In this document: piece by piece, positions 44,533 to 53,782 of the stretch
How the letters are laid out: every line of letters begins with the position of its first letter
How positions within the stretch are numbered: position 1 is the stretch's first letter
NCBI GenBank assembly: GCA_964458705.1
Contig: CAYWKD010000002.1
Span: forward strand, 62,001-126,000
Reading direction: 5' to 3'
Length of the DNA: 64,000 nucleotides
From: JAAUTG01 sp964458705
GTDB lineage: Bacteria; Bacteroidota; Bacteroidia; Chitinophagales; Saprospiraceae
The notes under the pieces: generated by a model
What the model was told of the DNA's origin: nothing
What the model saw: the letters and a program-made list of their open reading frames with translations, nothing else
Databases searched by the model: none
Program-made: the position numbers and the translations under genes

Positions 44533-45309
44533 ATGAAAGTACTAAAAAATATATGTATCGTCTTTGCTTTAGCAATTGTACTATATGCCTGCCAAAATGC
44601 AGATGGCAATAGCACAGGTAGTGAATATATGCCAGATATGGCTCACTCCATTGCGGTAGAAGCAAATACCTACAACTATTATGGCTTAAATACTTGGGAC
44701 AAAGAGAGTACAATAGAATTGAAAAATTTAGCGGGCGGTCGCTTACCTGCTAAAGGTACTGTACCGAGAGGATACACTAGTCTTGAGGTAACACAAGAAG
44801 CAATAAGTACGCCTAATGCAATTGTAGTCCCTACTAACGGGAGTGTACCTTATCACTATGAAGACACAGAAGAGGAGCGAACTAGAGCAACGGAAGAAAT
44901 CTTGATGAATCCCTTTCCTATCACAAAGGCTGGATTAGCTAAAGGAAAAGAATTATATGATATATTTTGTGCCATTTGTCATGGTACAGCGGGTAATTTT
45001 AATGATGGAATTTATGCTTCAGGGATTTATCCTCTTGCGCCCGCTAATTTGATTAATGAAGAGTTTACCGCTGCTTCACCAGGTCGTTACTACCATGCTA
45101 TTATGTATGGTAAAAATGCAATGGGAGCTTATAAAGGTAAGATGAGCTATGAGGAGCGTTGGCAGGTAATTCACTACATACGCTCTCTACAAGCAGACGA
45201 ACTAGATATGGAATACAGCGAAGTAGAGAACACGCTAAACGAGTATGCTGTCCCTATGGCCATGGCAATTACCGACAATACGTCTGCGCCACAGCCAGCA
45301 AATGAATAA
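44533..45309 (+). CDS. actE: Alternative complex III subunit ActE (monohaem cytochrome c lipoprotein)
   Basis: ActE is a monohaem cytochrome c subunit of alternative complex III that carries electrons outward. The 258-residue protein has a lipoprotein signal ending in LYAC. One haem c motif, CAICH, lies near residue 150, after GKELYDIFC and before GTAGNFNDG. The axial methionine is probably within MGAYKGKMSYEERWQV. The region before the haem (YTSLEVTQEAIS...) is an ActE-specific extension. Its place between actD and actF is conserved in many genomes. Confidence 0.93.
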   Translation: MKVLKNICIVFALAIVLYACQNADGNSTGSEYMPDMAHSIAVEANTYNYYGLNTWDKESTIELKNLAGGRLPAKGTVPRGYTSLEVTQEAISTPNAIVVPTNGSVPYHYEDTEEERTRATEEILMNPFPITKAGLAKGKELYDIFCAICHGTAGNFNDGIYASGIYPLAPANLINEEFTAASPGRYYHAIMYGKNAMGAYKGKMSYEERWQVIHYIRSLQADELDMEYSEVENTLNEYAVPMAMAITDNTSAPQPANE

Positions 45310-45467
45310 ATATGTACAGTAAATTCCCAGAATATGGGAAAGTTATAGTAGTGAAAAATAAAGTGTAGGATACACTAAATACGATAATACAAATACATTA
45401 GGAGTAAGTCTAATAGCAAAATAAAATATTAACTACTAGGCAGTCCAAATACTACAATCCAATACTC

Positions 45468-46751
45468 ATGGATAATACATTTAAGTTCGAGTCAAGACAA
45501 AAGACTTTTTTACTAGGCGGAATAGCACTCGGTGCTATTTGTTTAGCACTAACTTTCTTTTTAGGAGGGGAATACAGCAATACACGATTTTGGACTAACT
45601 ATTTGCATAACGCTTCCTTTTTTACCGGTCTTGCGTTTATGGCTATGTTCATTTTATCTACATTCTTGATTGCTTGGGCGGGTTGGTACACCTACTTCAA
45701 GCGCGTCTGGGAAGCTATGTCTCAATTTATCATAGTGGGATTAGTGTTGATGCTACCTGTGGTAATTGGACTTTGGTTAGGTTGGCACGACCTCTATCAT
45801 TGGGCAGACCAATCATCTATTGCCAACGACGAGCTCTTGCAGTGGAAGAGTGGTTTTCTCAATCCAGTTTGGTACACAGTCGCTTCTGTGGGAATAGTCG
45901 CTATCTGGTATTTATTTGCTAACCGTTTTCGCAAGTCCTCCTTGTCTGAGGATGCGGGCGATAGCAATTACAATGAAAATAAGCGTCAAACTACGCTGGC
46001 TGCAATTTTCTTGCCGATAGCTGGATTTTCAAGTGCTGCCGTGATTTGGCAATGGATTATGTCTATTGATGCACATTGGTATAGTACTCTTTTTGCTTGG
46101 TATTGTGGTGCAAGTTGGTTTGTTTCAGCGATGGCACTAACAGTTATCTTATTGATTTATCTGAAAGGAAAAGGTTATTATTCCCAGTTGAATGCAAGTC
46201 ATTTGCATGACTTAGGTAAGTATATGTTTGCGTTTAGTATTTTTTGGACGTATTTATGGTTTTCTCAATATATGTTGATCTGGTATGGGAACGTAGGTGA
46301 AGAAACAGTTTACTTTAAGACAAGAAGAGATGAATATCCTGCTTTGTTCTTCTTAAATTTAGGCGTTAATTTTTTAATACCATTCTTTGTGCTGATGAAA
46401 AATGACACTAAGCGCAGGGCAGGTACAATGGCCTTTGTAGCAGGTGTTATCTTATTAGGGCACTGGATTGATTATTTTTTAATGATTAAACCAGGAGCTT
46501 TGCATACGGCACACGAGCTAGTGGCTCACGCATCTGATGCAGCACATGATGGGGAACACGCCTCATCTGTCTTGGCAGGATTTCACTATCCTGGGTTACT
46601 TGAGTTTGGTACAATGTTTGGCTTTTTGTGTTTGTTTTTATACGTGTTCTTTAATAATTTATCAAAAGCGTCATTGGTGGCTAAGAATGATCCTTACATG
46701 GTTGAAAGTATGTCACATCATGTTGAGCCGCCTTATACGGATACATTCTAA
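45468..46751 (+). CDS. actF: Alternative complex III subunit ActF (NrfD-like membrane protein)
   Basis: ActF is the second NrfD-like membrane subunit of alternative complex III. The 427-residue protein has about ten predicted helices. Landmarks include FLLGGIALGAICLALTFFLGG, ARVWEAMSQF-like FKRVWEAMSQFIIVGLVLML, IAGFSSAAVIWQWIMSIDAH and MFAFSIFWTYLWFSQYMLIW. These are typical of the ActF group rather than ActC, which keeps the quinol site. A His-rich loop lies near residue 350. A small hairpin (TTCCCA-GAATA-TGGGAA at 45324-45340) precedes the gene in the actE-actF gap. Confidence 0.92.
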   Translation: MDNTFKFESRQKTFLLGGIALGAICLALTFFLGGEYSNTRFWTNYLHNASFFTGLAFMAMFILSTFLIAWAGWYTYFKRVWEAMSQFIIVGLVLMLPVVIGLWLGWHDLYHWADQSSIANDELLQWKSGFLNPVWYTVASVGIVAIWYLFANRFRKSSLSEDAGDSNYNENKRQTTLAAIFLPIAGFSSAAVIWQWIMSIDAHWYSTLFAWYCGASWFVSAMALTVILLIYLKGKGYYSQLNASHLHDLGKYMFAFSIFWTYLWFSQYMLIWYGNVGEETVYFKTRRDEYPALFFLNLGVNFLIPFFVLMKNDTKRRAGTMAFVAGVILLGHWIDYFLMIKPGALHTAHELVAHASDAAHDGEHASSVLAGFHYPGLLEFGTMFGFLCLFLYVFFNNLSKASLVAKNDPYMVESMSHHVEPPYTDTF

Positions 46752-46926
46752 ATAATAAGTGCAAGAGCAAACTTGTTTCCTGTTATCTTGTTGAAATAGT
46801 AAGTTTGTTCAGGAGTTATTGAAAGTAGTGAAAGATCTTTTTTACATAGAAATTATTCAAAAATAAAAGCGTTGTGTGGATTCAGTTGTTTACTGAGAGT
46901 ACACTACAAATAATAAAAATTAATAG

Positions 46927-48453
46927 ATGACAGGTTTAATCATAGTCGGAATTATAGCATTGGTAGCTATTGTAACCGTTCAGATTGGGCGATTAACAGA
47001 ATTAGCCTCAAAAATAAGAGGTGAAGAGGATGTACAGTTAATGACTAATCGTCGAAGTGGGACAGGTTTGTTAATTTTCGGTGCCGTTCTTATAGTAGCT
47101 TGTATATGGTCTGCACTGCATTACAAAAATTACATGTTGGGATACGGTCCTCATGCAGCGGCTTCTGCCCATGGAGGAGCTTTGGATACTTTGTTCAACT
47201 GGACGCTGTTCTTTACAGGTATTGTATTCGTAGCTACTCAAATTGCACTATTTTGGTTTTCTTTTCAATATAAAGGGACAAAAAAGAGCCGTTCTCGATT
47301 TTTTGCACATGATACTACACTGGAGTTAGTGTGGACAGGTATTCCAGCAATTGTTATGACTTTTTTGGTTGTAAGTGGTTTAGATGCTTGGAATGAAGTA
47401 ATGGCTGATGTTCCTGAGGATGGAGTTTCTGTATTGATTCCACAAGAGGAGAACGAATTTTTAGAAATCGAAGCAACAGGTTATCAATTTGCATGGGATT
47501 TGCGATATCCAGGGGAGGACGGCAAGTTAGGAACGAAAAATTTTAGAAAAATTAATCTAGCGAACAATCCATTAGGACAAGATTGGGAAGATGCAAAAAA
47601 TTGGGATGACTTCATGCCTGGTGAAATTGTTTTACCAGTTGGTAAGCAAGTGCGGGTAAGAATTACATCAAAAGATGTGTTGCATAACTTTTACTTGCCT
47701 CACTTCAGAGTTAAGATGGACGCCGTACCAGGTATGCCAACTTATTTTGTGTTTACTCCAGAAGTAACTACAGAAGAGTATAGAGAGCGATTGAAGAATA
47801 CACCAGAATACAATCAACCAGACCCTGATAGTCCAGAGAAAATGAAGTGGGAAACGTTTGACTATGAATTGGCTTGTGCAGAATTGTGTGGTAAAGGTCA
47901 TTACTCAATGAGAAGAATTGTTAAGATTGTTCCTGAAAGAGAATATAAGGATTGGTTATCTAAGCAACAATCATACTATATTGCAAATGTTAGAGGTACA
48001 GATGCTGATCCGAACTTAGACAAAGTGTTGCCTTTTGAGATAAAGGAAAGAAAGGAAAATTTTAATGCTGCAGTAGAAAAAGCAATTTCTGCAAAGGAAG
48101 ATTCTTTGAAGATTATTAAATTGCAGTATGTAAAATTTGAGACAGGTTCTGCTAGCTTAACTGCTAACTCAAGATATGAACTTGAAAACTTGATCGATGT
48201 ATTGAAGCGTTATCCAGCATTACAAATTGAGGTGGCTGGTCACACTGATAACACAGGAGATGCAGATGCAAATCAAATGCTTTCTGAAAACAGAGCAAAA
48301 GCAGTGGCTGATTATTTAAAAGGTAATGGTGGTATTGCTGAGTCTAGATTGGTTCCAGTAGGTTATGGGCAAAATCGACCAATTGATACTAATACAACAG
48401 ATCAAGGGAAGGCAGTAAATAGAAGAACAGAATTTAGAATACTAACACAGTAA
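46927..48453 (+). CDS. coxB: Cytochrome c oxidase subunit II fused to an OmpA peptidoglycan-binding domain
   Basis: The 508-residue protein is CoxB with a C-terminal OmpA domain. It has four N-terminal membrane helices, as often in Bacteroidota, then the CuA domain with ligands H259 (LPHFRVKMDAVPG) and C317/E319/C321/H325/M328 (CAELCGKGHYSM). A linker (about 360-395) leads to an OmpA domain at about 396-508. The peptidoglycan-contact Asp441 (HTDNTG) and Arg456 (LSENRAKAVADYL) are 15 residues apart, as in OmpA. Both face the periplasm, so the oxidase could be tied to the cell wall. CoxB proteins of caa3 oxidases have a cytochrome c domain at this position; none is present here. There is no frameshift or stop in the join, and it is followed by coxA. 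Confidence 0.94.
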   Translation: MTGLIIVGIIALVAIVTVQIGRLTELASKIRGEEDVQLMTNRRSGTGLLIFGAVLIVACIWSALHYKNYMLGYGPHAAASAHGGALDTLFNWTLFFTGIVFVATQIALFWFSFQYKGTKKSRSRFFAHDTTLELVWTGIPAIVMTFLVVSGLDAWNEVMADVPEDGVSVLIPQEENEFLEIEATGYQFAWDLRYPGEDGKLGTKNFRKINLANNPLGQDWEDAKNWDDFMPGEIVLPVGKQVRVRITSKDVLHNFYLPHFRVKMDAVPGMPTYFVFTPEVTTEEYRERLKNTPEYNQPDPDSPEKMKWETFDYELACAELCGKGHYSMRRIVKIVPEREYKDWLSKQQSYYIANVRGTDADPNLDKVLPFEIKERKENFNAAVEKAISAKEDSLKIIKLQYVKFETGSASLTANSRYELENLIDVLKRYPALQIEVAGHTDNTGDADANQMLSENRAKAVADYLKGNGGIAESRLVPVGYGQNRPIDTNTTDQGKAVNRRTEFRILTQ

Positions 48454-48589
48454 GTAATATAAAATTTAGAGTTAAGTTTAATTTCTCGCTAGGGGGTGGA
48501 AACTACTCAAGCAAATTCTTTAACGGTAAAAATTATTTGGCTTTAAATAGACAGTAATTCATTTGAAACTAATAAAATTATAATAGGTA

Positions 48590-50449
48590 ATGGCTGACGT
48601 ACTTAACAAACCTCAGGTAGAAGAAGGCGCACTGATAGAAGAGCTAGGCTATGATGATCATTTTCATGAGCACCATCATGGAGATAAATATCAGTCGAAC
48701 TTCATAACGAAATACATTTTTAGTCAAGATCATAAGATTATTGCTCGACAGTTTTTGATAACTGGTATGATTTGGGCGATTATTGGTGGTCTAATGTCAT
48801 TGATTTTCCGCTTACAGCTAGGTTTTCCAGCAGAAAATATTTCGTGGCTAAAACCATTTTTAGGGAAATGGATTCAGGTAAACGGAGAAGGGATTGGGAC
48901 GCTTGATCCTCAATTCTATTACGCACTTGTCACAATGCACGGTACAATATTAGTGTTCTTTGTATTGACAGCAGGGTTAAGTGGTACGTTCTCTAATCTG
49001 CTAATTCCATTGCAGTTAGGTGCTAGAGATATGGCATCGCCATTGTTGAATATGCTATCTTACTGGTTCTTCTTTCTGGCTAGTGTGATAATGTTTTATT
49101 CATTATTCTTGAACACTGGACCCTTTTCAGGTGGTTGGGTAGCTTATCCTCCATTGAGTGCTCTGCCAGAGGCCTCTTCAGGTTCTGGTGCTGGTATGAC
49201 GCTTTGGACTGTTAGTTTAGTATTTTTCGTTGTTTCGGTATTATTGGGTGGTGTGAACTATATCACGACAGTATTGAACTTGCGAACTAAGGGAATGACT
49301 TTGTGGCGAATGCCATTAACAATTTGGACATTCTTTGTAACTGCTATTATTGGTTTGTTGTCATTTCCAGTTTTAGTTTCTGCATTCTTGTTATTAATGT
49401 TTGATAGAGGAATGGGAACGAGCTTCTACTTGAGTGAAATATTTATTGGTGGTCAAGCACTAGACCATGTAGGAGGTAGTCCAATTTTGTATCAACACTT
49501 GTTCTGGTTTTTGGGGCATCCTGAGGTATATATTGTTATTTTACCAGCAATGGGTATAGTCTCAGAGGTGCTTTCAGTGCATGCACGCAAGCCAATCTTT
49601 GGATACAAAGCAATGGTTTATTCTGTATTTGCAATCGGATTTTTATCCTTTTTGGTTTGGGCACACCATATGTTTATGTCAGGTGTCAATCCATTTATCG
49701 CTAATATATTTGTAATCTTTACTTTAATTATTGCTGTACCATCAGCCGTTAAAGTGTTTAATTGGATAACTACGCTTTATCGAGGTAATATCCGATTCAA
49801 TGCTGCAAGTTTGTTTGCTATTGGTTTTGTTTCCATGTTCATATCAGGTGGTCTAACAGGTATATTTTTGGGCAATTCTGCTATCGACATCCAGTTGCAT
49901 GATACCTACTTCGTAGTAGCCCATTTCCACATTGTGATGGGTGTTGCGGCTTTCTTTGGTATGTATGCAGGTGTGTATCACTGGTTTCCTAAAATGTTTG
50001 GACGCTTCATGAATGATACGCTTGGTAAAATTCATTTTTGGGGTACTATGATTGGAGCATATGCAATTTTCTGGCCAATGCACTATCTAGGTATGGCAGG
50101 TGTACCAAGACGTTACTACAGCTTTGATGCTTTTGAAACATTTGAAAGTTTTGCAGCTATGAATCAGTTCATAACGGTTGCAGCAATTATTACTTTTGGA
50201 TTCCAATTGTTGATGGTCATTAACTTTTTCTATAGCATGTTCAATGGAAAAATAGTAACTGACAAGAATCCTTGGAAGGCGACTACTTTAGAATGGACAA
50301 CACCAATTGTTCCTGGACATGGAAATTGGGAGGGTAAAATTCCTACCGTACAGCGTTGGGCTTATGACTACGGTAAGGACGAAAAAGAATTTATATCACA
50401 AGTTGAGCCTTTGACAGAAGAAGAAAAGAAATCGGGTGTAGCCCACTAA
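48590..50449 (+). CDS. coxA: Cytochrome c oxidase subunit I (haem-copper, A-type)
   Basis: CoxA holds haem a and the haem a3/CuB site where oxygen is reduced and protons are pumped. The 619-residue protein has about 12 helices. Ligand motifs are complete: TMHGTILVFF (haem a His), FWFLGHPEVYIVILPAMG (CuB His and the cross-linked Tyr, with the D-channel Glu in HPEVY), WAHHMF (CuB His pair), and HDTYFVVAHFHIVM (haem a3 and haem a His). The Glu in HPEVY marks the A1 class. A His-rich N-terminal extension of about 40 residues (DDHFHEHHHGDKY) precedes the first helix. A 12-base-pair hairpin follows the gene. Confidence 0.97.
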   Translation: MADVLNKPQVEEGALIEELGYDDHFHEHHHGDKYQSNFITKYIFSQDHKIIARQFLITGMIWAIIGGLMSLIFRLQLGFPAENISWLKPFLGKWIQVNGEGIGTLDPQFYYALVTMHGTILVFFVLTAGLSGTFSNLLIPLQLGARDMASPLLNMLSYWFFFLASVIMFYSLFLNTGPFSGGWVAYPPLSALPEASSGSGAGMTLWTVSLVFFVVSVLLGGVNYITTVLNLRTKGMTLWRMPLTIWTFFVTAIIGLLSFPVLVSAFLLLMFDRGMGTSFYLSEIFIGGQALDHVGGSPILYQHLFWFLGHPEVYIVILPAMGIVSEVLSVHARKPIFGYKAMVYSVFAIGFLSFLVWAHHMFMSGVNPFIANIFVIFTLIIAVPSAVKVFNWITTLYRGNIRFNAASLFAIGFVSMFISGGLTGIFLGNSAIDIQLHDTYFVVAHFHIVMGVAAFFGMYAGVYHWFPKMFGRFMNDTLGKIHFWGTMIGAYAIFWPMHYLGMAGVPRRYYSFDAFETFESFAAMNQFITVAAIITFGFQLLMVINFFYSMFNGKIVTDKNPWKATTLEWTTPIVPGHGNWEGKIPTVQRWAYDYGKDEKEFISQVEPLTEEEKKSGVAH

Positions 50450-50480
50450 ATTGATATAATTTATATATAAATAACTAACG

Positions 50481-50515
50481 GAAGGGTAACAGGGTAAGCT
50501 ACGCTGTTACCCTTC
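50481..50515 (+). terminator. Strong hairpin between coxA and ctaB
   Basis: GAAGGGTAACAG (50481-50492) pairs perfectly with CTGTTACCCTTC (50504-50515) around an 11-base loop. No U tract follows, so a partial terminator, RNA processing site or mRNA-stabilising structure is more likely than a full stop. It ends 10 bases before the ctaB ATG and could limit ctaB translation. Confidence 0.6.
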
Positions 50516-50525
50516 TCAATAAAAT

Positions 50526-51440
50526 ATGCAGAGTAAGTTGAATAGAATAATAGTTACAGAAAAAAGTGAAATTGGAAGTAAGACCAATCAGTACATTGCT
50601 GATTTCAATGCGCTCATTAAATTGCGATTAACTTCAACAGTGGTTTTCTCTTCTGTGATGGCGTTTATGATTGCATCAGAAGCTAAAATTGAGCTAGTAA
50701 ATGTGTTAGTGCTTACCGTAGGAGGTTTTTTAGTAACGGGTTCAGCAAATATTTTAAACCAAGTACTAGAAAGGGATTATGATAAACTGATGAAGCGCAC
50801 TGCTAATCGTCCATTGGCACAAGGTAGGCTGGAAGTGTCTAGTGCCGTTTTATTGGCAGGATTGATGAGCTTATTTGGTATTACTTTCTTAGCTATGTTT
50901 AATGCGGGAACTGCGTTGTTGGGTACGATTGCATGGATGAGTTATGCTTTTATGTACACCCCTCTGAAAAGAGTAAGTGTAGCTGCAGTACCTATTGGCG
51001 CTATTTCAGGGGCACTGCCAACATTGATTGGTTGTGTAGCCGCTCAAGGAAGTTTAACTATATTAGGATTTACTTTATTTGTGATTCAATTCTTGTGGCA
51101 ATTTACTCATTTTTGGTCAATTGGTTGGTTGGGTTTTGAAGATTACAATAAGGCTGGGTATCAATTTATACCTAGTGAAAAAGGAGAGGTTAGTAGGGAA
51201 ATTGGATTTCAGGCATTAGTTTTTGCTTTAATCTTGATACCTGTAAGTACGCTGCCTTATTGGTTAGGTGCTACAGGGATTATTTCCGCTATCGTGGTAG
51301 GTGTGTTGAGCATTGTTTTTGCTTATTTTGCTTGGAATTTTTCCAAACAGTTTAATCGTAAGTCAGCGCTGCAACTAATGTTTAGCTCTTTCTTTTATAT
51401 ACCGGTTGTACTGTTAGTTTATTTCTTTGATAAAGTATAA
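50526..51440 (+). CDS. ctaB: Haem O synthase (protohaem IX farnesyltransferase)
   Basis: CtaB attaches a farnesyl group to haem B, giving haem O, the precursor of haem A for the oxidase. The 304-residue protein is a UbiA-type prenyltransferase with about nine helices. The first Asp-rich motif is NILNQVLERDYDKLMKRTANRP, given here as LNQVLERDYDKLMKRT and NRPLAQG. A second motif is near FTHFWSIGWLGFEDYNKAGYQ. Opening residues YIADFNALIKLRLTSTVVFSS fit the family. It is part of the oxidase operon. The upstream hairpin may reduce its expression relative to coxA, which would suit an enzyme needed in smaller amount. Confidence 0.95.
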   Translation: MQSKLNRIIVTEKSEIGSKTNQYIADFNALIKLRLTSTVVFSSVMAFMIASEAKIELVNVLVLTVGGFLVTGSANILNQVLERDYDKLMKRTANRPLAQGRLEVSSAVLLAGLMSLFGITFLAMFNAGTALLGTIAWMSYAFMYTPLKRVSVAAVPIGAISGALPTLIGCVAAQGSLTILGFTLFVIQFLWQFTHFWSIGWLGFEDYNKAGYQFIPSEKGEVSREIGFQALVFALILIPVSTLPYWLGATGIISAIVVGVLSIVFAYFAWNFSKQFNRKSALQLMFSSFFYIPVVLLVYFFDKV

Positions 51441-51541
51441 AATTAGAGATTGTATTTTTTGCTAGAAATTTATCAAGAGAAGAAAAAATCAGTATTTTTT
51501 CGTCTTATGCTAAATAAATTATCTTTTTTAAAGTAAGAATT

Positions 51542-52120
51542 ATGGATGTGGTAGTAGGAAAAGAAAAAACAAGAAATAAAATACCATCGAAGAAATTTGC
51601 ATTATTCGTAGGTTGTGCAAGTATATTGATGATGTTTGCAGCATTTACAAGTGCTTACGTGGTGCGTCAAGCTGCAGGTAATTGGTTGGAATTTAGATTA
51701 CCAGATATATTTTGGTACAACACCATTGTACTTTTAGTAAGTAGTATTACTTTACACTTATCTTATCGTAGTTTCAAAAGTGGCAACACTACAATGTATA
51801 GAGGCTTAATGGTTTTGACCTTTTTACTTGGTATTGCGTTTTTAGTCTTACAATACCAGGGTTGGTTAGCTTTAGAGGCAATAGGGGTAGAGTTGACTGG
51901 TAATCCTTCTGGTTCGTTTGTTTATGTAATTTCTGGGGTTCACGCGGCACATATTCTGGGTGGGTTAGCAGCCTTGACGGTTGCATTGATTCATGCTTTT
52001 GTATTGCCTCACAAGATTACACCAGCACGAAAATTGCGATTTGATTTAACGTTAACCTATTGGCACTTTGTAGATTTACTTTGGATATATCTGCTAGTGT
52101 TCTTTACTTTGCAGGGATAA
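51542..52120 (+). CDS. Cytochrome c oxidase subunit III (first, short)
   Basis: The 192-residue protein is a short haem-copper oxidase subunit III with five predicted helices. Landmarks are FALFVGCASILMMFAAFTSAYVV, FVYVISGVHAAHILGGLAALTV and LTYWHFVDLLWIYLLVFFTL. The final motif YWHFVDLLW is typical of subunit III. Subunit III stabilises the proton uptake path. A second subunit III gene follows 82 bases downstream; the two together are common in Bacteroidota oxidase clusters. Confidence 0.92.
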   Translation: MDVVVGKEKTRNKIPSKKFALFVGCASILMMFAAFTSAYVVRQAAGNWLEFRLPDIFWYNTIVLLVSSITLHLSYRSFKSGNTTMYRGLMVLTFLLGIAFLVLQYQGWLALEAIGVELTGNPSGSFVYVISGVHAAHILGGLAALTVALIHAFVLPHKITPARKLRFDLTLTYWHFVDLLWIYLLVFFTLQG

Positions 52121-52202
52121 TTGAATAGTTGCTAGTTCTTAGCTTCTTTTGACTATTCTATATCATTCCATGGTTAGAATTTGACATAAACTATAAATAA
52201 CA

Positions 52203-53093
52203 ATGGCGACAGATACAACTTTAATAGAAAAAGAATTACAAGGCAATGATCCTCATGTAGATCATGCAAGTTGGGATGGCGGTGATGAAAAGCCATTTAA
52301 GGCCAGTTATGGTAAGTTAATGATGTGGTATTTCTTGCTATCAGATGCCTTTACCTTTGCGGGTTTTTTGATTGCTTATGGCGCATTGCGTTTCAGTATG
52401 CCGACTTGGCCAGTGGCGGATGCTGTATTTTCAACAGCACCGTTGAATAATTTAGGCTTGGGTACAGGGACTCCTCTACCGCTTATTTTTGTAACGTTTA
52501 TGTCCTTTCTATTAATCGTAAGTTCCGTTACAATGGTACGTGCGGTACAAGAGGGAAGAAGAGAAAACCAAAAAGGAGTTGTGTTTTGGTTGATACTGAC
52601 CATTATTGGCGGATTGGGCTTCTTGAGTTGTCAGGCTTGGGAATGGAATAACTTGATTGCACACGAACACATGTCTATTACAGTTAATCCTTTTGGAACA
52701 CACACTGAAAATGGCGCTTATTTGGATGATGTGCACGGTCATGCTTACGAGAGTAGTTCAGAAAGAGAGACCTTTGAGGCAGGTGAAACTTATTTGATTC
52801 ATAAGGAAGAAGGTGAATGGTTGGAGCGTAGGTTTGTGACAGAATCGGGTTCGCAAGGACAACAAGAATTTGGACCATTTCAATTTGGAGCCTTATTCTT
52901 TTTCATTACTGGCTTTCATGGCTTTCACGTATTCTCGGGAATCGTTATACTCATCATAATTACGCTTAATGCTGCGGGCGGTCTTTATGTAGATCGAAAA
53001 AATGGTTATGAGATGGTTGAAAAAGTAGGTCTCTACTGGCACTTTGTGGATTTGGTTTGGGTATTTGTATTTTTAGTATTTTATCTTCTTTAA
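52203..53093 (+). CDS. Cytochrome c oxidase subunit III (second, with inserted loop)
   Basis: The 296-residue protein is a second subunit III. Helices include YGKLMMWYFLLSDAFTFAGF, FVTFMSFLLIVSSVTMVRAV, FGALFFFITGFHGFHVFSGI and the end motif LYWHFVDLVWVFVFLVFYLL. Between the third and fourth helices it has a polar insertion of about 75 residues (HEHMSITVNPFGTHTENG ... FVTESGSQGQQEFGPFQ), rich in His, Glu and Gly. The insertion probably forms an extracytoplasmic loop. Both subunit III copies are in the same operon, so both may belong to the same enzyme. Confidence 0.92.
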   Translation: MATDTTLIEKELQGNDPHVDHASWDGGDEKPFKASYGKLMMWYFLLSDAFTFAGFLIAYGALRFSMPTWPVADAVFSTAPLNNLGLGTGTPLPLIFVTFMSFLLIVSSVTMVRAVQEGRRENQKGVVFWLILTIIGGLGFLSCQAWEWNNLIAHEHMSITVNPFGTHTENGAYLDDVHGHAYESSSERETFEAGETYLIHKEEGEWLERRFVTESGSQGQQEFGPFQFGALFFFITGFHGFHVFSGIVILIIITLNAAGGLYVDRKNGYEMVEKVGLYWHFVDLVWVFVFLVFYLL

Positions 53094-53227
53094 TAAAATC
53101 AAGTCAGATAAAAATTGTAGTTTTTTGTTAGAAAGTAGTTGGGCTAGTAGATTGATCGGCAAGGAAAACTAGAGTCTATTACTCCCTTAATGTGAATCTA
53201 AAAATGCTTACATCTAAAAAATAAATT

Positions 53228-53638
53228 ATGGCTCATATATCATACGAACAGGCTAAAAAAGATGTTTTTAAAGGCTTTTGGTTGCTTTTTATTATTACTT
53301 TAATTGAAGTTGTAGTTTCTTTATTTGGAAAGGGTTGGTTAGGAGTAGATGTCCAAAATATTTGGTGGCTATATGGTATTGCAGCATTGCTTATCATAGG
53401 TTTGTCTATTTACAAAGCAAGGTATATCATTCTTGAATTTATGCACTTGGGGCATGAGGTTGGAGGACTGCGATTGAGCGTACTGCTGCCAACAACGCTA
53501 TTGATTTGGGCAATTATTGCTTTCTTTCAAGAAGGGGATTCTTGGAAAAACAGGCGTGAACTAATCAAGGAGAAGAATGAAATTCAAGTGGATGCAGATG
53601 GAAAAGAAGTTATTGAAGCAACCGAATTAAAAGATTGA
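53228..53638 (+). CDS. Cytochrome c oxidase subunit IV family protein
   Basis: The 136-residue protein has three predicted helices: GFWLLFIITLIEVVVSLFGKG, IWWLYGIAALLIIGLSIYKA and LRLSVLLPTTLLIWAIIAFF. The segment ARYIILEFMHLGHE is typical of prokaryotic subunit IV (CyoD/CtaF-like) proteins. A charged C-terminal tail follows. Subunit IV aids assembly and stability. A strong intrinsic terminator begins 74 bases after the stop, so this is the last gene of the main respiratory operon. Confidence 0.9.
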   Translation: MAHISYEQAKKDVFKGFWLLFIITLIEVVVSLFGKGWLGVDVQNIWWLYGIAALLIIGLSIYKARYIILEFMHLGHEVGGLRLSVLLPTTLLIWAIIAFFQEGDSWKNRRELIKEKNEIQVDADGKEVIEATELKD

Positions 53639-53688
53639 GACGAAGAGTTTGTTTTCATTTCTAAGATTCGTGTATTTTATTATACATT

Positions 53689-53703
53689 TTTACACGGTGT
53701 AAA
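53689..53703. repeat. Perfect short palindrome
   Basis: TTTACAC-G-GTGTAAA is a perfect 7-base inverted repeat with a single central base, between the subunit IV gene and the terminator. It could be a protein-binding site for the downstream SCO-like gene or part of the end-of-operon structure. No known regulator site is implied. Confidence 0.4.
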
Positions 53704-53711
53704 GATAATTG

Positions 53712-53735
53712 GCGGGTACAAAACCCGCTTTTTTT
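53712..53735 (+). terminator. Intrinsic terminator after the oxidase operon
   Basis: GCGGGT (53712-53717) pairs with ACCCGC (53723-53728) around the loop ACAAA, followed by seven T residues (53729-53735). This is a classical terminator and marks the end of the act-cox transcript. Confidence 0.9.
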
Positions 53736-53782
53736 ATTGAAAACCTTCTTTTACAAGTGCTGTTTACTAGAAAAAACATCAA

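Noticed and set aside
46927..48453. The OmpA part as a separate gene joined by a sequencing error
   Set aside because: There is no frame change, no stop remnant and no start codon with a gap at the junction; the linker runs smoothly in one frame.
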